A stretch of 64,000 nt of DNA from Mesostigma viride. Its lineage: Eukaryota > Streptophyta > Mesostigmatophyceae > Mesostigmatales > Mesostigmataceae. The notes under the pieces were generated by a model, which was not told where the DNA came from, did no database searches, and saw only the letters and a program-made list of their open reading frames with translations. The stretch's first letter is position 1, and the number at the start of each line of letters is the position of its first letter. Location of the stretch: assembly GCA_009746045.1 (NCBI GenBank), contig RPFO01000156.1, positions 2,716,452 to 2,780,451 on the forward strand, given 5' to 3'. The position numbers and the translations under genes were made by a program. Below are positions 10,978-33,219 of the stretch, piece by piece.

Positions 10978-11637
10978 TAATTAATTAATTAAAATCATAG
11001 CTCCGTGGGGAGCATATGTAACACATAGCCCTGAGAAAGGGGCATCTATGGGTTTGTAATACAATCAGGGCGACAACCTGCAGGTGTAGGATGTACAACT
11101 ATCACCTGCTCTGGGTGCACTAGGTGCACCTGCACCTCCATGATGGTTCATGCCTCCTAAACAAGCACAGGCACCCAGGGGGGGCTTGAGGAGAGGGCCT
11201 AGAAGGCCTGCATGACATATGGGGTGGAAGGTATGTGGCTAGGCTATAGCTAGGGTACACATGGCCTCTCAGCAGGGAGTAACTCCCTGCATGGGCAAAG
11301 CATGACTCGACATTGCTACGGCTATTGCAAGGGCGGGTGTGGGCCCATCACGTAGGCATACATGGCCACGTCACTAAGCTTTCTAGTCTACACTACTGCT
11401 ATATATTCCCTAGGCTGGGGTGGCTGGGGTGGCTGGGGTTGCAGGGGTCGCCTGCCAGGGCTTGTGGGCGACGTAGATGTCCGCCCCCTTCCAGTAGACC
11501 GGCTTCTGCCCCGCCGTCTGCCGAAGCTGGAGGTAGGTCGGCCATAACTCCCGTCGCCGTTGTTGCTGCGTCAAGGTCAAGTCGTCGTCCAGCGTGTAGG
11601 CGGTCCCCCCAAGCCGCTTGCGACACTTGAGGAGCTG
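10978..11637 (-). mobile_element. 5'-truncated ORF1-only LINE, copy gamma
   Basis: The tail (TTAA-rich, 10978-10993), terminal hairpin (about 10996-11018, GCTCC/GGAGC with loop CCAC), 3' UTR and last 75 or so codons of ORF1 are almost identical to 37162-37815. The copy breaks off at 11637 and meets a plus-strand LINE 3' end, back to back. Confidence 0.8.
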
Positions 11638-12414
<777 letters not shown>

Positions 12415-14755
12415 TGGTATCTTGAGCCCGTTGCTGGCGGCCCGGCACCTGCCGGTCATGCCCCGCCGCGCCGCCCCGGCCCGCTCTACCGCCAGGACCC
12501 CAAGGTCTTGGCCGCCCGGCACCGCCTCAAGCGTAACCGGGACCCGCTGCAGAAACCACTGCTCCAGGCCGCCCTTGTGGAGGCCTACGAGCACGCTCAG
12601 GACGCGGAGGCGGCCCAGTGCATCGCGGATGCCAAGGCCTGCCAGGCTCGCAACCAGGGCAAGGACATGTGGTACCACCTCGACCGGCTCGGCGGCCGGC
12701 GGCAGCGCACCCCGGTGGAGCACACGGGGGACGGCACGGCGCCGGTAAGCCTTGACCGCTGGTTGGCCCACAATGTTTCCTTGACCGGTGGGGCTCGCGC
12801 CCCCCCCCCGCCGCTTCACCCCGAGACGGCCGCCCGCCTCGGGGTCGCCGGACCCCCGCCGCCGCCAGCGCCCCCCTCCTCGGCCGCGGACTACCAAGTC
12901 CCCGCCTTGCAGGAGGGCTGCCTTGCCACTGACGACGTCGTCCCCCCCTTCACTTTGAAGGAATTGGACGGCGCCCTTGCTCCCCTGCGGTACGATGCGG
13001 CGGTCGGTGCCGACCACCTTTCTGCTGAGCTGCTGAAGACCCCTGATCTGGCGGTTAGGGATCTTCTGCTGGCGTTCTGCAACCGTGTCCTGCTCTCTGA
13101 CGAGCCTCCGCCTGCTGAGTGGCAGACGGCCATCCGCGTCATGCTGTGCAAGAAGGGCTCTGCTGCTGACCCCTCCGGGTAACTACCGGGGTGTCTGCCT
13201 CCAGAGCGCCGCGCTGAAGGTCTTCATGCGCATGATGCTGCACAGGCTCCGCGCCGCGCTGGACCCACACCTGGGTGAGTCTCAGATGGGTTTCCGTCGT
13301 GGTCGTAACACTACATCATGGCTGTGTTTGTCGCGCGCCGGTTGATGGAGGAGGTGCGTCGACTTCCCCCTGACAGTTTGCCGCTGGTCTTCATTTTTGT
13401 TGACTATATCAAGGCCTTTGACACGGTTCTCTGGGAGGCTCTTTGGGCCATCCTAGCTCTGGATCGGGTACCACGTGCGTTTATTGCTGCCATTCGCCGT
13501 CTGTATGAGGGTTCACAGGCAGTAGTGCGGACTGCGGAGGGCACCACTCCACCATTCCCCCTTCACCACGGGGTGTGGCAAGGTTGTGTCCTGTCCCCAC
13601 TACCTGTTCATTATTGTCGTGGATCACGTCATGCGCCGGGCACGTGCGCGCTTTACTGCTCTTTAAGGGGTTCGAGCCAGGCTTGGACATCCTTAACGTG
13701 AAAGAGCACGGCGGGGTTAGACCTGGTTACCGCCTTGCCGACCTGATTTATGCGGATGATACCACCCTCATCGAGAGCCCCGAGCACATTCAGACCTGGC
13801 TGGACTGCCTGGGCCTGGAGGCGCGGGCGGTGGGGCTGGAGATTAGTGTCAAAACTGAGGCGATCGTGATAGGAGCATCCAGTAAACCACCGCTAGCTGC
13901 CGCGCCTGCTCGACGTACGGGATGGAGGTCCCGTTCCGCGACCGCTTCAAGCTGTTGGGGAGCTGGCTTCCTGACACCGCCGACGATGTGGACACCCGCA
14001 TCGGCCTTGCCTGGGCCAAGCTCCGTTCGCTCACACCCTACTGGCGCTCGAAGGGCCTGAACGGGCACCGCAAGCGCATGCTCTTCAAGGTCCTCGTCCT
14101 CACGGTGCTCACGTATGGCGCCGAGGCGTGGACCCTCCCCCCCAAACTGGCAGCTCGGCTCGACGGCACAGTTTACAGGATGCTCCGGCAGGTCCTTAAT
14201 GTAGTTTTTTCCGAGCGTCCGTCATCAGAGTCTCTGTATCATGGCATGCCTCGTGTTTCGGACGAGATTATAGACAGCGTAGGATAGCATTTGTAGGACA
14301 CCTTGCCCGCACCAGCCAGGTCGACACCACCCTTGGTCTGGCCGGCCCCCAGCGGCTTGGACAGCCAGGGCGGCACATTCTGACCTGGCCTGGCCCCAAG
14401 GACATTCCCAAAAGGGTAGGGAAACCTGTCACGAACTACGTTCAGATGCTGCTGGACGACCTCGTGGTCCCAGCCCAGTTTGAGCACCGCATCCACTCTC
14501 TCTCCCGTCTTTGGACTGCCATGCAGGACAAGACGCGGTGGAAGAAGATTGTCAAGGCGCACACGCCCGACCCTGTGGGCAAGCCACCTCCCCCCAAGCG
14601 GAGGAGGCGTTTTGATGAGTAGTGCAGTTAGGATTTTCTAGATAGAGTTAGGATAGTTCGATCACGCGGCTTCCTCCACCCCATCCATCATGAAATATGT
14701 GCTACATGACCTCCCCACGGAGGCATGTTATAATTTAATTTAATTTAATTTAATC
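12415..14755 (+). mobile_element. LINE with degraded ORF2 reverse transcriptase and complete 3' end
   Basis: This is a 5'-truncated LINE. Coding remnants run 12508-14622 and are followed by a short 3' UTR, the hairpin 14704-14728 (ACATG-a-CCTCC, loop CCAC, GGAGG-CATGT) and an AATTT tail to about 14752. No endonuclease domain is present in the preserved part. Confidence 0.85.
12508..14622 (+). pseudogene. LINE ORF2 reverse transcriptase, frameshifted
   Basis: Non-LTR reverse transcriptase in at least five frame segments. Landmarks in order: pre-palm region (12508-13182, ELLKTPD ... WQTAIRVMLCKKG), fingers (YRGVCLQSAALKVF, GFRRGRNT), motif A (FVDYIKAFDTVLWE, about 13398-13440), motif B (HHGVWQGCVLSP, about 13565-13600), motif C with catalytic YADD (about 13750-13761), thumb (VPFRDRFKLLGSWLPDTADD), then AEAWTLPPKLAARLDG and a basic C-terminus ending KPPPPKRRRRFDE at TAG 14620-14622. 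Non-LTR elements use this enzyme for target-primed reverse transcription. Multiple indels make it inactive as read. Confidence 0.85.
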
Positions 14756-15060
14756 TTGAGCCTGCCGTTATCTTTTCCGCGTTTAATTCAAGTTGTTCAG
14801 GATTATTCGAATATGAATGGAGATGGAAATGTGTATAGCCTTGTGCATTGAGATTATGGCTTGCTTACGTGTAGCTCTAGCGACTAGATGACCTAGACGG
14901 TGGGGACGGCCAGATCGTCGAGACAGCTTGCTTGATCAGGGCGTGTGTTTCAAGCCTAACTGGCCGGGAGTGTCCAGTGGTGAGCACCATTGCTGCAATC
15001 GCTCTCCCACCATTTACGAGGAATTACCCGCAAATGGAAAACCACTGAAAAGGTCGCAGG
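14756..15060 (+). repeat. Dispersed non-autonomous repeat
   Basis: It is homologous (inverted) to 2011-2260 and (direct) to 10725-10890. It begins at the LINE tail and runs into the MITE at 15070. There is no ORF of note. Confidence 0.65.
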
Positions 15061-15069
15061 CGAGCTACC

Positions 15070-15220
15070 ATCAAGGAGACAACCAGCGCAGGCCAGAAAT
15101 CGGGAGAATCCCGACCATGGTAGCTCGAGCCTGCCATTATCTTGTCCGCGTGTTCGAGCTACCATGGTCGATCCGGATTATCCAGATTTCTGGCATGCAT
15201 TCGCTGGTTGTCTCATGGAT
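15070..15220. mobile_element. Compact palindromic MITE
   Basis: The left arm (15070-15129, ATCAAGGAGACAACCAGCGC ... TAGCTCGAG) and right arm (15153-15220, TTCGAGCTACCATGG ... GGTTGTCTCATGGAT) are inverted copies with a spacer of about 23 bp. Same family as 10237-10458. Confidence 0.75.
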
Positions 15221-15707
15221 ATACTAAGTGAGGCAACTATTCCTAATGAGACAACTATTACTACTAGCTTGAAAAACTAATACCAGGAATATCACTGCAG
15301 TGTGTACATGAATTGCACACAGTTGTCTCAGTGAGGTCCCCTTCTCATCCTTGCGGCTTTGGGAGCTGCTGCCCACGGCCCTACTTGCCATAGTTGTCTC
15401 ACTTATATATTGCTCCTCACGGCACAACGACAAGAGAGAGGACTGACAGAATGTCTTTTTACTGTGCAACGTATTGAGTTCCCGCGCAAACTTCAATCGA
15501 CCACAAACAGGTCAACAGTACGGCCCGCAGGTAGGCAGACTACAAGTACGTCCTCAAGGTCACATCTCAAGGAGGTCACATCCATCCAATCTGAGGCATG
15601 CTCTGCCGGTCATTTTGGGTTCCCTGTGAACGCATAGTCAAGCAGCACGAAGTAAGCAATGCCATTTCTAGTAACCCCCTGAGCCAGCGGTTCGTCTTCC
15701 CCACACG
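15221..15707. other. Intergenic, no feature recognised
   Basis: It contains several GAGACAACTAT/ATAGTTGTCTC boxes (15228-15262, 15386-15402) that may be decayed MITE ends. No convincing exon was seen on either strand. Confidence 0.5.
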
Positions 15708-15712
15708 TTACA
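15708..15712 (-). terminator. TGTAA polyadenylation motif
   Basis: TTACA on the plus strand is TGTAA on the minus strand, about 185 nt after the stop codon of the 15897-17286 gene. TGTAA is the usual green-algal poly(A) signal. Confidence 0.5.
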
Positions 15713-15896
15713 TGGTCCTTGCCAACCTACTATGGGCAAACCCAGAAGGTTGCCGGATCGAAATCCTCTCAGGCTTTCATTTCCATCGGAACGAGCACTT
15801 GCAGATGGACTGCTGCGTGCCAAGCGCTTCCCGAACCGCATCGCCACACTGCCACATTTTCGGGGCCAGGTGTCACCGCCGTCCCTGGATTTTCCC

Positions 15897-17286
15897 TCAC
15901 ACTGCACCCTGAGCCTTCTTGCCTTTCTTCACCATCCCAATCTTTTCCAGATCCTCGGTCACCACGTTTGTTCTGCACACGCAAAGGCAGCACACACGTT
16001 ATGCATCTCAACAATCTTGTCAGCATCAGCCGGGCAGAAGGCAAAGATGGGATCACGTGACCACGCATCACGAAGGACAAGGCATGCCAGTGCCAAATGA
16101 GAACAGGATCAGGTAGCTAGATATGCAGAATCAACTGGACTCATACTAAAATTAAAAGCTTGGGCCTTTTCAAGAAAAAGAGCTGCCCCAACGAGGTTCG
16201 ACGATAAAAACCATCAAAGCAGCAAAGACGCCTGACGCGGCAAGAACAGCAGCTGTGACTGAGCTTAGGCAATGACTGCCGTGAAAAAGCTGCTGAAGAG
16301 GACAAGGGCAGTGGCCTGAACAACATTGACAGGGAGCGCAGCAGGGATGAAACCTTGACACTAAATGACAATATTGTAAATCACATTCAAAATGATAAGA
16401 ATGCTGGCATTGAAGGACCACAATGGCCAACCTGTCCATGATGTAGAAACCTCGAAAAATATCATATGCCACAGCTTAACCTACAGTACATATAGTTGAT
16501 TATGAGACGTGACGAAATCCTGCCCTCATGCCAATGGAGCAGGTGGGCTAAAAGTACCATTGATAGCAACAAACAAAAGCACCTTCAATGTCAATCCTGC
16601 TCAACCAACCACAACCCCCCCGACCTGATGAAAATGCAATGATGCCCCTACCCAACCCTCCCTGTGAATGGCAGGCCTTATAACAATGGGCACGCGGTGG
16701 GAAAGCCTTGCCAAGTAGATACACACCTTCCAGACAACTGTGGCGGGCGAAACATGATCCCAGCAGCCTTTGGTTGAGAATACGATTCGCCTGCCTTTGG
16801 TTGCTTCTTTGGCGCCGGATTCTGCACCTGGCCTGCAACCCCTCCGGCCACGGTAGGTCTCTTCGTCGGGAAGCTGGGTACAGACGACGCTGAGAAATCC
16901 CCGCTTAACAAGGAGGCAGCGGATGGGAGGATAATTTTCGGCGACTCCGTGTCGGGTTTAGCCTGCATTTACCAAGGAAAGGTGGACACCACAGGAGGTA
17001 AAAAAACTTGATGTTTGCCATGTGGCCCACAACACCGGCCACTCACTAAAGGGCAACATATTTTAATCAACCACGCTCTTGCCGACTCGTGGAACGCTGG
17101 AACCTCGCGTTGAATTAACCAAGCCGGATTCCACAATGATTAAGTGCTGGTAACTGGAAACAAATGCAGTACCTTGTCGGCCGCAACCTCGCTCCGAGTT
17201 TGTGCCGCAAGTTCCTCAGCTCCAGCTTCTTCCGACCCGGTGTCCGAATCATAATCCCCGCTAACGAGTAAATTTGGCTTTTCCAT
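15897..17286 (-). CDS. Conserved small protein with C-terminal FRPPQL..GR.NVVTED motif (3 exons)
   Basis: I rebuilt this from splice sites. Exon 1 is 17286-17173 (MEKPNLLVSGDYDSDTGSEE ... VAADK, then GTACTG). Exon 2 is 16962-16727 (AKPDTESPKIILPSAASLLS ... GIMFRPPQLSGR, acceptor TGCAG, donor GTGTGT). Exon 3 is 15972-15897 (TNVVTEDLEKIGMVKKGKK, acceptor GTGCAG, stop TGA). Phases 0 and 2 join cleanly, giving 141 residues. The acidic N-terminus, the ILPSAASLL box and the PPQL-GR-NVVTED end resemble a widespread eukaryotic family that I know only as uncharacterised. Its start lies 51 bp after the stop of the ATP synthase subunit e-like ORF on the same strand, so it may be the second cistron of a shared mRNA. 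Confidence 0.8.
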
Positions 17287-17337
17287 CCCACCCCTTGCAA
17301 CCTCTATCCCCGAAAACACGGCATACCATGTAGCATC

Positions 17338-17487
17338 TTAGTGGTGGTGGTCAGCCTTCTTCTTCGGGTACCAAATCTTCAGCATCTGAAGTTTGGTGTA
17401 CCCATACACCAATCCAGCCGAGGCAGCACCCACGCGGCAAACAGTGGCCAGCGTGCTCTTGGAGCTAAATGCAGAGTAGCCGGACAT
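17338..17487 (-). CDS. Mitochondrial ATP synthase subunit e-like protein (49 aa)
   Basis: An uninterrupted ORF of 49 codons starts MSGYSAFSSKSTLATVCRVG and continues with a short hydrophobic helix containing the GLVYG (GxxxG) dimerisation-type motif, then TKLQMLKIWYPKKK and a His-rich end. Plant and algal subunit e proteins have this same layout: a short N-terminus with ST-LA, one membrane helix with GxxxG, a basic stretch, and a terminal His run. In that family the protein sits in the F0 sector and stabilises ATP synthase dimers in the inner mitochondrial membrane. It has no intron. Identification is by motif order and length, not by alignment. Confidence 0.7.
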   Translation of the reverse strand: MSGYSAFSSKSTLATVCRVGAASAGLVYGYTKLQMLKIWYPKKKADHHH

Positions 17488-18253
17488 GGTAGCTGTGCAA
17501 TATTACCAGCTGACCAAAGAACCCACAGGCCGGCTGAAGCTATGCAGGTGATGCCTGCCTTCGACAACGCTGGTTTGCTCTTTTACAGCTGGACAGCGAC
17601 GCTCATCGCCCCGACCCCCCGTCCTCCTGCATGCCGTCGTCGTTTGCCATGCCATGCGCCATGCCGCCATCGTCGGCAACAACCCGCAAGGTTCCAACTA
17701 TGTAAATCATACGGTATAGAGTAGTACGAGTACCTAGAACCATACCTGAATCTGCATATACAAGAGGCTTTGCCGTAGTGTATGGAAAATATTATGTCAG
17801 AAGATAGCGAACCGACGCGCCGCGCTGCGAGGACGCCTGACTGAACGCGCGAAACGGCAGATTGGAACGAATGGCAGTCTTATAGACTTCGGGCAATTCC
17901 GGTACAAATACCGTTACAATCATGTACAGTACAGTAGTACATACATGTACTGTACCAGTGTACCTAGGCCAGGGCTACAGTTCTAGGGGGCGCTAGGCGA
18001 CCTGGGCTGGCAGGAATGGGAAGTGGGAACGCACGAGCCAAGCACACTGTCAGCAGGGATGCACGCAGCACGAAGCGTCGCGCCATTGAACAAGCCCCCT
18101 GGCAATTTGCCTGTCGACTGTCGTCACTCGTCACGATTTTATGCATGGTGGGCAGGCGTGTCTCCATGGCAAGCCAGCTCGTCACTGCACGCTGGTAACA
18201 GGACCCTTGCCCTTCGGTGGAAATAGCCGGGCAATGCCAGTATAGTGGTAAAT
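17488..18253. promoter_or_regulatory. Divergent intergenic region between subunit e-like gene and SDHA
   Basis: These 766 bp separate two mitochondrial genes transcribed away from each other, so they should contain both promoters and both 5' UTRs. I see a GTACAGTACAGTAGTACAT palindrome-like run at 17923-17957 and no clear TATA box. No ORF with recognisable content was found. Confidence 0.45.
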
Positions 18254-29372
<11,119 letters not shown>

Positions 29373-29558
29373 GCTGTTTCAAATGTTCATTTGGAGCCCT
29401 GGGCACGATTGTCATTTGAAATAGGCAGCATATCATCTGTTCTGATGCCTGATGGAATCGTGAACGTTGCATATCAGACGTGCCTGCCACCGTGGGATGG
29501 ATTGGCATGAACAACCTTGATGGTTGTGTGGCTGCGTGAACGTTTCAATTTGCATCCT

Positions 29559-29563
29559 TGTAA
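29559..29563 (+). terminator. TGTAA polyadenylation motif of SDHA
   Basis: TGTAA lies 187 nt after the SDHA stop (TAA 29370-29372), at a typical green-algal distance. Confidence 0.6.
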
Positions 29564-29765
29564 AATTATACTCGTCGTGAGTAAAGAAATCCTTCTGCAA
29601 ACTGGGCGTACGCGTGGATGGGTGGTGGTCCATTAATTCCTGCATGACGCGTGGCGGTCCAACTTTGTACTAATGGAGTGTACTTAAGGAGTTAAGTATA
29701 CTAATTAAGGACTAGAGTAGGCTAATTAAGTACGCGCTGTCCCATTCATGTGCAGACACGTGGAG

Positions 29766-30886
29766 CATTAAAAATTAAATTAAATTATAACATGACTCCG
29801 TTGGGAGATCATGTAGCACATATTCCCATGGATGGATGGAGGGGGGGGACAAAGCCGCGAAACCGAACTAATCTAACTCTAAGCTAATCTAATCTAGAAA
29901 ACCCTACCTATTCTACTCAGCAAAGCGCCCCTTCCGCTTGGGGGGAGGGGGCTTGCCCACAGGGGCGGGCGTATGAGCCTGGACAATGATCTTCCACCTC
30001 CTCTTGTCCTGCATAGCAGTCCAAGCAAGAGAGAGGGAGTGAATGCGATTTTCAAACTGCGCTGGGACCACTAGGTCAGCCATCAACTGCCGTGTGGGTA
30101 GGTCATGACATGTTGGCCTACCTTCTTAGGAATGTCCTTGGGGCCAGGCCAGGTCAGGATATGCCGTCCTGGCTGGCCAAGCCGCTGGGGGCCGGCCAGA
30201 CTGAGGGCGGTGTCTACCTGGCTGGTGCGAGCAAGATGTCCTACGAATGCTATCCTACGCTGTCTAATCTCGTCCGAAATGCGAGGCATGCCCTGGTACA
30301 AAGATTCTAGATGCCTATGCGTGGAAAACCCGACAGTCAGGGCCTGACGGAGCATCCTGGTTACCGCGCCGTTTAGCTTGGCCGCCAGCGTGTCCGTGAG
30401 CGTCCATGCCTCGGCGCCATACGTGAGCACCGTGAGGACCAGGACCTTGAGGAGCATGCGCTTGCGGTGCTCGCCGATGACCTTCGAGTGCCAGTAGGTT
30501 TTCAGCGAACGATGCCGAGCCCAGGCCAGGCCGATGCGGGTGTCCACATCGGCGGCGGTGTCAGGAAGCATGCTTCCCAGCAGTTTAAAGCGATCACGAA
30601 ACGGGACCTCCGTCTAGCAGCCGTGGTAGCAGCGGGCTACTGGAAGCCCCAATCACCAGAGCCTAGCTCAGTTTTGACGCTAATCTCCAACCCCACCGCC
30701 CGCGCCTCCAAGCCCAGACAGTCCAGCCAGGTCTGAATGTGCTCGGGGCGCGCGATGAGGGTGGTGTCGTCCGCATAAATCAAGTCGGCCAGGCGGTTGA
30801 ACCCCGCCATGCTCTTTCTCGTTAAGGATGTCCAAGCCAGGCTCGAACCCCTTAAGAGCAGTAAACCGCGCACGTGCCCGGCGCAT
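29766..30886 (-). mobile_element. LINE ORF2 C-terminal fragment with complete 3' end
   Basis: On the minus strand this runs from motif C (LIYADDTTLIARPEHIQTWL, near 30790-30730) through the thumb to the basic C-terminus, then the 3' UTR, the hairpin at about 29788-29812 (ACATGA, CTCC, loop CAAC, GGAG, TCATGT) and an AATTT tail. It is cut at 30886, where another LINE tail begins. Confidence 0.8.
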
Positions 30887-31780
30887 TAATTAATTAAACA
30901 CGTGCTCCCGTTGGGGAGTCACGGAGCACCAAAGTGCTTGTAATCCCTGTGTGTGCACTACAGGAGAAAGGGCAGAGACCCCCAGTCTCCTTCATGCCAA
31001 AGGCATGCCACAGCTGCATTCGGGCGCGCTAGCTAAACGGACACGCTAACGATCCAGCAAACTGTGGGTGCAATAAGACCCATGTAAGCGTAGCATAACA
31101 AGTATAGCGTGGGCAAGTAATCTGAACATAGCCAGGGCGTAGCATGGCTATACTAGGACTAGGCTAAGGCTATGGCTGGTTCTGTACCGTGCGTTGGTGG
31201 CACGTGACTAGGTATGTTGGCACAGCTAGGCAAACATTCTAGGCATGGCTGCCTTAGCGGCAGTGACTCCAGTGGTTACAAGCTAGGGCTATTGCTGTTC
31301 TAGCCCGCTGGGGGCGTCCACATCTTGTGGTTGATCATCAGGTCCCCGCCCCTCCAGTACACCTTGGGCTTCTGGGGGTCCTGCTTATGGCGGAGGTATT
31401 CCGGCCACAGATCGCGTCGCTGCTGTTGCTGAGCGGGGGTCAGGTCGTCATCCAGCGTCCAGGTGAGGTCGTGCAACCTCTTGCGACGAGAGAGGAACCG
31501 CTGCTTATCCTCAGGGGAGGGGAAGGTGAGCAGGACTGGTGGGGGAGCCGCCTTGTCCCGTGAGTGGGGAAGGCGGTGGCACCCACGCAGTTCTACCTCA
31601 CCTACCAGGCCCATGAGGGTAAGAAGCTGGTTCTTGAGCTCGTCAGCAAGAGAGGTTGACGTCTCACCTGGCTTCTGGGGGAAGCGACGTAGCACCACTC
31701 GGCACTCGCGGCGAGCGCGGTCGGTGACCTCCCGGTGCTGGGCCTGGCGGTGGTCCTCCAGCTCCTGGAGCTTTGTGGCG
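30887..31780 (-). mobile_element. LINE (ORF1 subtype 2) 3' part with hairpin tail
   Basis: Read on the minus strand: ORF1 C-terminal half (31780-31300), a 3' UTR of about 390 bp, the hairpin at about 30900-30925 (CTCCC, loop CAAC, GGGAG) and a TTAAT tail. It is the uninterrupted paralogue of the element at 6000-10975. Confidence 0.8.
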
Positions 31781-32058
31781 ATGACGTGATCCACAACAAT
31801 AATGAACAGATATGGGGACAGGACACAACCTTGCCACACCCCGTGGTGAAGGGGGAATGGTGGGGTGGTGCCTTCCGCAGTCCGCACTACTGCCTGTGAG
31901 CCCTCATACAGTCGGCGAATGGCAGCAATAAACGCAGGTGGCACTCGATCCAGAGCTAGGATGGCCCAAAGAGCCTCCCAGAGGACCGTGTCAAAGGCCT
32001 TGATATAGTCAACAAAAATGAAGACCAGCGGCAAACTGTCAGGGGGAAGGCGACGCAC
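31300..32058 (-). CDS. Chimeric ORF: LINE reverse transcriptase palm fused to ORF1 C-terminus
   Basis: One open frame of 252 codons. The N-terminal 90 or so residues are reverse transcriptase motifs A and B (FIFVDYIKAFDTVLWEALWA ... LHHGVWQGCVLSPYLF). After VVDHV the frame switches to ORF1 subtype 2 (IATKLQELEDHRQAQHRE ... PPPVLLTFPSPEDK ... LDDDLTPAQQQQRRDLWP ... VYWRGGDLMINH). The motif C YADD is absent, so it cannot be an active polymerase. The junction (about 31781-31785) falls at a CAT/CATC microhomology, as expected for template switching. Whether it is expressed is unknown. Confidence 0.75.
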   Translation of the reverse strand: MRRLPPDSLPLVFIFVDYIKAFDTVLWEALWAILALDRVPPAFIAAIRRLYEGSQAVVRTAEGTTPPFPLHHGVWQGCVLSPYLFIIVVDHVIATKLQELEDHRQAQHREVTDRARRECRVVLRRFPQKPGETSTSLADELKNQLLTLMGLVGEVELRGCHRLPHSRDKAAPPPVLLTFPSPEDKQRFLSRRKRLHDLTWTLDDDLTPAQQQQRRDLWPEYLRHKQDPQKPKVYWRGGDLMINHKMWTPPAG

Positions 32059-32930
32059 CAGTCCTCCATCAACCGGCGCGCGACAAACACAGCCATGACA
32101 GTGTTACGACCACAACGGAATTAAACCCATCTGAGACTCACCCAGGTGTGGGTCCAGCGCGGCGCGGAGCCTGTGCAGCATCATGCGCATGAAGACCTTC
32201 AGCGCGGCGCTCTGGAGGCAGACACCCCGGTAGTTACCCGGCGGGGTCAGCAGCAGAGCCCTTCTTGCACAGCATGACGCGGATGGCCGTCTGCCACTCA
32301 GCAGGCGGAGGCTCGTCAGAAAGCAGGACACGGTTGCAGAACGCCAGCAGAAGATCCCTAACCGCCGGAGCAGGGGTCTTCAGCAGCTCAGCAGAAAGGT
32401 GGTCGGCACCGACCGCCGCATCGTACCACAGGCGAGCAAGCCGGTGCCGTCCAACTCCTTCAAAGTGAAGGGGGGGACGACGTCGTCGGTGGCAAGGCAG
32501 CCCTCCTGCAAGGCGCGGGGACTTGGTACTAGTTCGCGGCCGAGGAGGGTGGCGCAGGCGGCGGCGGGGGTCCGGCAACACCGAGACGGGCGGCCTTCTC
32601 GGGGTGAAGCGGCGGGGGAGGGGCGCGAGCCCCACCTGTCAAGGAAACATTGTGGGCCGGCCAACCAGCGGTCAAGGCTGACCGGCGCCGTGCCGTCCCC
32701 CGTGTGCTCCACCGGGGTGCGCTGCCGCCGGCCGCCGAGCCGGTCGAGGTGGTACCACATGTCCTTGCCCTGGTTGCGAGCTTGGCAGGCCTTGGCATCT
32801 GCGATGCACTGGGCCGCCTCTGCGTCCTGAGCATGGGCGTAGGCCTCCCCAAGGGCGGCCAGGAGCACCGGTTTCAGCAATGGGTCCCGGTTACGCTTGT
32901 GGAGCATGCATGTACATAGTAAGTGCACTT
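32059..32930 (-). pseudogene. LINE ORF2 pre-palm region, frameshifted
   Basis: Minus-strand remnants in three frames match 12508-13345 of the plus-strand copy (MWYHLDRLGGRRQR, ELLKTPAPAVRDLL, WQTAIRVMLCKKG, YRGVCLQSAALKVF). They are continuous with the chimeric ORF at 31300-32058. Confidence 0.8.
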
Positions 32931-32944
32931 TACATCCCTGTCTG

Positions 32945-33215
32945 TATCTTAAAATGAAACTAAATTAAATTATAACGTTATGACTCCGTAAGGAGATCAT
33001 GTAGCACGTATTCCATTGCGTGATGGATGATGGGGGTGAGCGAAGCCGCGAAACCTACCTAAGCTAACTCTTGGCTAATCTAGATTTATTCCTACTAATA
33101 ACTCTATACATACTCAGCAAAGCGCCCCTTCCTCCTGGGGGGGGGGCTTGCCCACAGGGGCTGGCGTGTGGGCCTAGCTGGATGAATGGTCTGCCACCTG
33201 TTCTTGTTTTGCACC
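32945..33215 (-). mobile_element. LINE 3' end
   Basis: Tail (about 32950-32970), a variant hairpin (ATGA, CTCC, loop TTAC, GGAG, TCAT at about 32983-33003), 3' UTR and the last codons of ORF2. It meets a plus-strand LINE at about 33215, back to back. Confidence 0.7.
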
Positions 33216-33219
33216 CACC

